Shown here: positions 17,941 through 20,087 of the stretch, piece after piece
How the letters are laid out: every line of letters starts with the position of its first letter
Numbering within the stretch: position 1 is the stretch's first letter
Assembly (NCBI GenBank): GCA_009602725.1
Contig: WELB01000007.1
Coordinates: forward strand, 137,332 to 157,418
Direction of reading: 5' to 3'
Length of the DNA stretch: 20,087 bases
From: Spirogloea muscicola
Taxonomy: Eukaryota; Streptophyta; Zygnematophyceae; Spirogloeales; Spirogloeaceae
The notes under the pieces: model-generated
Seen by the model: only the letters and a program-made list of their open reading frames with translations
Told to the model about the DNA's origin: nothing
Databases searched by the model: none
Translations under genes and position numbers: made by a program

Positions 17941-20087
17941 TCAAATCGTGAAGGGCCGGTTGATATCAAACATGCTGGACGTTGTGAGCTGTGGGACCTG
18001 CGCAGCAAGTGGCCAACATTGTCAGGCCGGGGCTGAGTTTGCAGATACCAGAGCTGACTGTGCCGAGGCAAATGGCAGTAAACAAGAAGGCCCATCTTGG
18101 TGCACCTGCTTTTGGCATATGTATGGCCTGCCAAGATACTTCTTTTGACAACACCAATGCCGTGCATTGACCACAGTGCTTCAGATACGGCTCCACAACC
18201 CACAACGCTTCAGCATCACTGAGCTGTCAGAACGGACCTGCGTAAGGCCGCCGTGCATGCTGCCGCCAGAGATGAGCATGTCAAGGAGCGGGGACATGCC
18301 GCCACCGCCGCCACCCATCTTCTGGTTTGTCTCTCGGATGGCATGCCGCATGGCATCCAGGGTTCTGCCGTATGTCTGCGCGTGGCCCCGCTCAATTGCC
18401 TGGATGAAGCAGAATGTCATGGCGCCTGTCGATGTCACCCTTGATAGCGCCTGCACATGTGCGAGGAAGAGATGGGTCCAGGCACAAGCCAGTTATATTT
18501 GAAGTCTGGGTTAGCCCTTGGCTGCACAATCAAGGTGCAGTAGCACGAGACTTGAGACGGCCTAGTGTTCGGCTCGTGCCAGATCAACTCGTCACCAAGA
18601 CAACACAAACATCAAGTTAACAGCAACCTGCAAGATCAGCCTGTCAAACTTTCAACTTGAACTTGACTTGCAGCTGAGCAAGCACTCAGATCGCAGGGGA
18701 GGAGTGCATATTGTCATTATCAGCAACAAACATGCCAGATTTTGGCTTACAGCAAGGCGGTGGAACGTGTGCATAGGCCTGGCAGTGCAAGATGACTGAC
18801 CGACGTGTCGGCTGAGGTCTGCGAGTCGTCGCAGCCACTGAAGCAAAATACCTCGCCCCCGCTTGTGCCTGTGAACTTCAAGGTTGGCGGCCGGTCGTCC
18901 TGCCACGCAAACCGCCCATACCTGCCCCGGCCAGGTGACACTTTGGCCAATATAGACATGGCATTGACCTTGAGTCATGACCTGGAATGCTGCCAAGAGG
19001 TTTCTATCAAAGTGTCCACACAAAGACAAGGAGGGCCAAGACTTCCAAAAGGGGGACAACTTTCTAGTATGGGGGCTAGTATTGACTCATAATAGCAGTC
19101 AAATTGTAGCGACGCTGATGTCAAGATTGACAACGACGTGTTTGTGGCAATCACTGATGAGGTTTAATCATCTGGTGAAAGTTGGATGGTTCAGGGTTCA
19201 GGGTTTAGGGTCAGTAGTGGGGTTGACTTACTCAGGGGTAGGTAACTCGGTATCGAGGTTGATAGTCAGGCTTTCATGAAGGTGTAGGGCTTTCTGCAAG
19301 GGTTTGAAGGTACTTTGCGGGGTTTTGACTTCAGGTGCACTTGTTTGCAGAGTACGCCAGCAGGGAGTTATTGTCGAAGCGTACGCACGCCGCACCTGTC
19401 AAAGGTGCAAAGGAAGGGCAGGTCGAGGACGGTGCCCGAGTGGCAAGCGTCGATGACGGCGGTGAGCTTCACGCCGTGCGCGATGGGCCGCACCAAGCGC
19501 GCGTTGATCTCGTCGTCCACGATCATGCCCGCGCGCTCAAAGTCCACAGGGCAGATGGTCTCGTCCATCCCATCCGCCTCTTCGCCCGTGCGGTTGCGCT
19601 GCTGCGATCCGTGGCCGCTGAACTGGAAGACGAGCGAGTCGCCGGGCGCGCAGCCCGTGACGAGCCAGTAGATGGCCATGAGCATGTTCGCGCGCGTCGG
19701 CCACTTGGTGGGCTCCGTCTCCAGCTCTGCATAGCGGCGCGCCAGCAGGAAGCGGGCATCAGAGAATAGCATTCGGCTGGTCGTCACTACATGGGCACTC
19801 GCTCGATGTGCGGTGCAGGACTCGATGGCAACGGCAAGCCCCGCAGACCGCCCAGTGGGAGAGAGCTGAACACTAACCCTAAGTACAAACCCTTAACCCT
19901 TAAACCTACCCTAACCCGTAAACCCTAAACCCTGAACCGCATGAACTTCATGCACTTTACGTCGTTGATGCAGCCCTTGAGCTCGTAGCGCGAGCCGCGG
20001 TAGTTGACGCCGACGAGCACGGCCTTCTTGCGGCCGCGCGGCGGCGCGGGGCCCGGCGGGTGGCCCGCGGCGGCGACGGGGCCGCCG
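17941..20087 (-). CDS. Type I metacaspase, 5' end beyond the window
   Basis: Visible exons on the minus strand are 20087-19931 (partial), about 19776-19396, 18921-18801, 18450-18238 and 17997-17941. Metacaspases are Arg/Lys-specific cysteine proteases acting in cell death and protein quality control. The partial first exon has a Pro/Gly-rich stretch, then KKAVLVGVNYRGSRYELKG and CINDVKCMKF. The next carries WPTRANMLMAIYWLV, the catalytic His in VFQFSGHGSQQ and the catalytic Cys in VIDACHSGTVLDLPFLC. Then come FAWQDDRPP and FSGCDDSQTSADTS, and ALSRVTSTGAMTFCFIQAIE with TYGRTLDAMRHAI. The C-terminus is VPQLTTSSMFDINRPFTI. Both catalytic residues are present and the linker between domains is short, as in type I. 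The type-defining LSD1 zinc finger, if any, lies outside the window. The junction between the first two exons is unsure: phases do not fit simple sites, and the stretch FSDARFLLARRYAELE is not family-like. Confidence 0.93.
19190..19210 (+). repeat. Three telomere-like heptamers in a metacaspase intron
   Basis: TTCAGGG, TTCAGGG and TTTAGGG stand in tandem in the intron between 18921 and 19396. The plant telomere unit is TTTAGGG. On the gene's own strand they read as CCCTAAA/CCCTGAA. The surrounding 19170-19260 is also G/T-rich on the plus strand. Confidence 0.65.
19871..19936 (-). repeat. Degenerate interstitial telomere-like repeat in a metacaspase intron
   Basis: On the plus strand the stretch has repeated CCCTAA, CCCTTAA, CCCGTAAA and CCCTAAACCCTGAA units, degenerate forms of plant CCCTAAA. 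It abuts the proposed donor of the partial exon (CAGG|GTTTAG), so the intron begins inside a heptamer. It runs opposite to the short array at 19190-19210. The telo-box AAACCCTAA is known in plant promoters and introns, but this array is longer and degenerate. Confidence 0.75.

Noticed and set aside
17835-18203. A 122-codon minus-strand frame at the 3' end of the metacaspase
   Set aside because: It is out of phase with the metacaspase C-terminal exon and has no family resemblance.
1-20087. CRISPR array, bacterial operon, or rRNA gene
   Set aside because: The genes are intron-containing and eukaryotic. The repeats lack the regular unit-spacer pattern of CRISPR, and no rRNA-like sequence was recognised.

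Overview
The window looks like nuclear DNA of a green plant, probably of the streptophyte line (charophyte alga, bryophyte or lycophyte level). The reasons are spliced genes with short GT-AG introns (mostly about 90-270 bases), a type I metacaspase and an armadillo protein close to land-plant forms, degenerate TTTAGGG-type heptamers, and ACGT-core G-box/ABRE motifs in the GC-rich upstream regions. First exons are very GC-rich and later exons are near 50% GC. The species cannot be named from the sequence. Single N characters at 5731, 10246 and 15694 mark unresolved bases.

Layout. 1-1950: a purine-rich and G-box-rich tract, then about 1.5 kb with no supported gene. 1953-5569 (-): armadillo-repeat protein with a long low-complexity N-terminus. 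5570-6370: its GC-rich upstream region. 6370-9830: a repeat zone with no credible protein gene, built from a short GGCTGGC...CAGCC core repeated more than 20 times in both orientations, plus a long CT-rich tract. 10176-12920 (+): complete seven-exon FAD amine oxidase (polyamine-oxidase-like). 12881-15362 (-): nine-exon coiled-coil protein, convergent with the oxidase and overlapping its coding end by 40 bases. 15363-15915: divergent intergenic region with an ABRE/G-box. 15916-17496 (+): class I glutamine amidotransferase of the gamma-glutamyl peptidase type, with two exon ends that lack normal donors. 17497-17940: convergent 3' region. 17941-20087 (-): type I metacaspase, cut by the window end.

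The five genes are ordinary single eukaryotic genes and show no sign of forming one pathway. Amine oxidase, gamma-glutamyl peptidase and metacaspase are all linked to stress, redox or cell-death biology in plants, but adjacency here is not evidence of shared function. Exon models were built by hand from reading-frame continuity, GT/AG sites and phase. The least ordinary parts are the palindromic repeat zone, the coiled-coil gene of unknown role, the splice anomalies of the peptidase gene beside a tRNA-like sequence and a perfect hairpin, and the telomere-like heptamers in two metacaspase introns.
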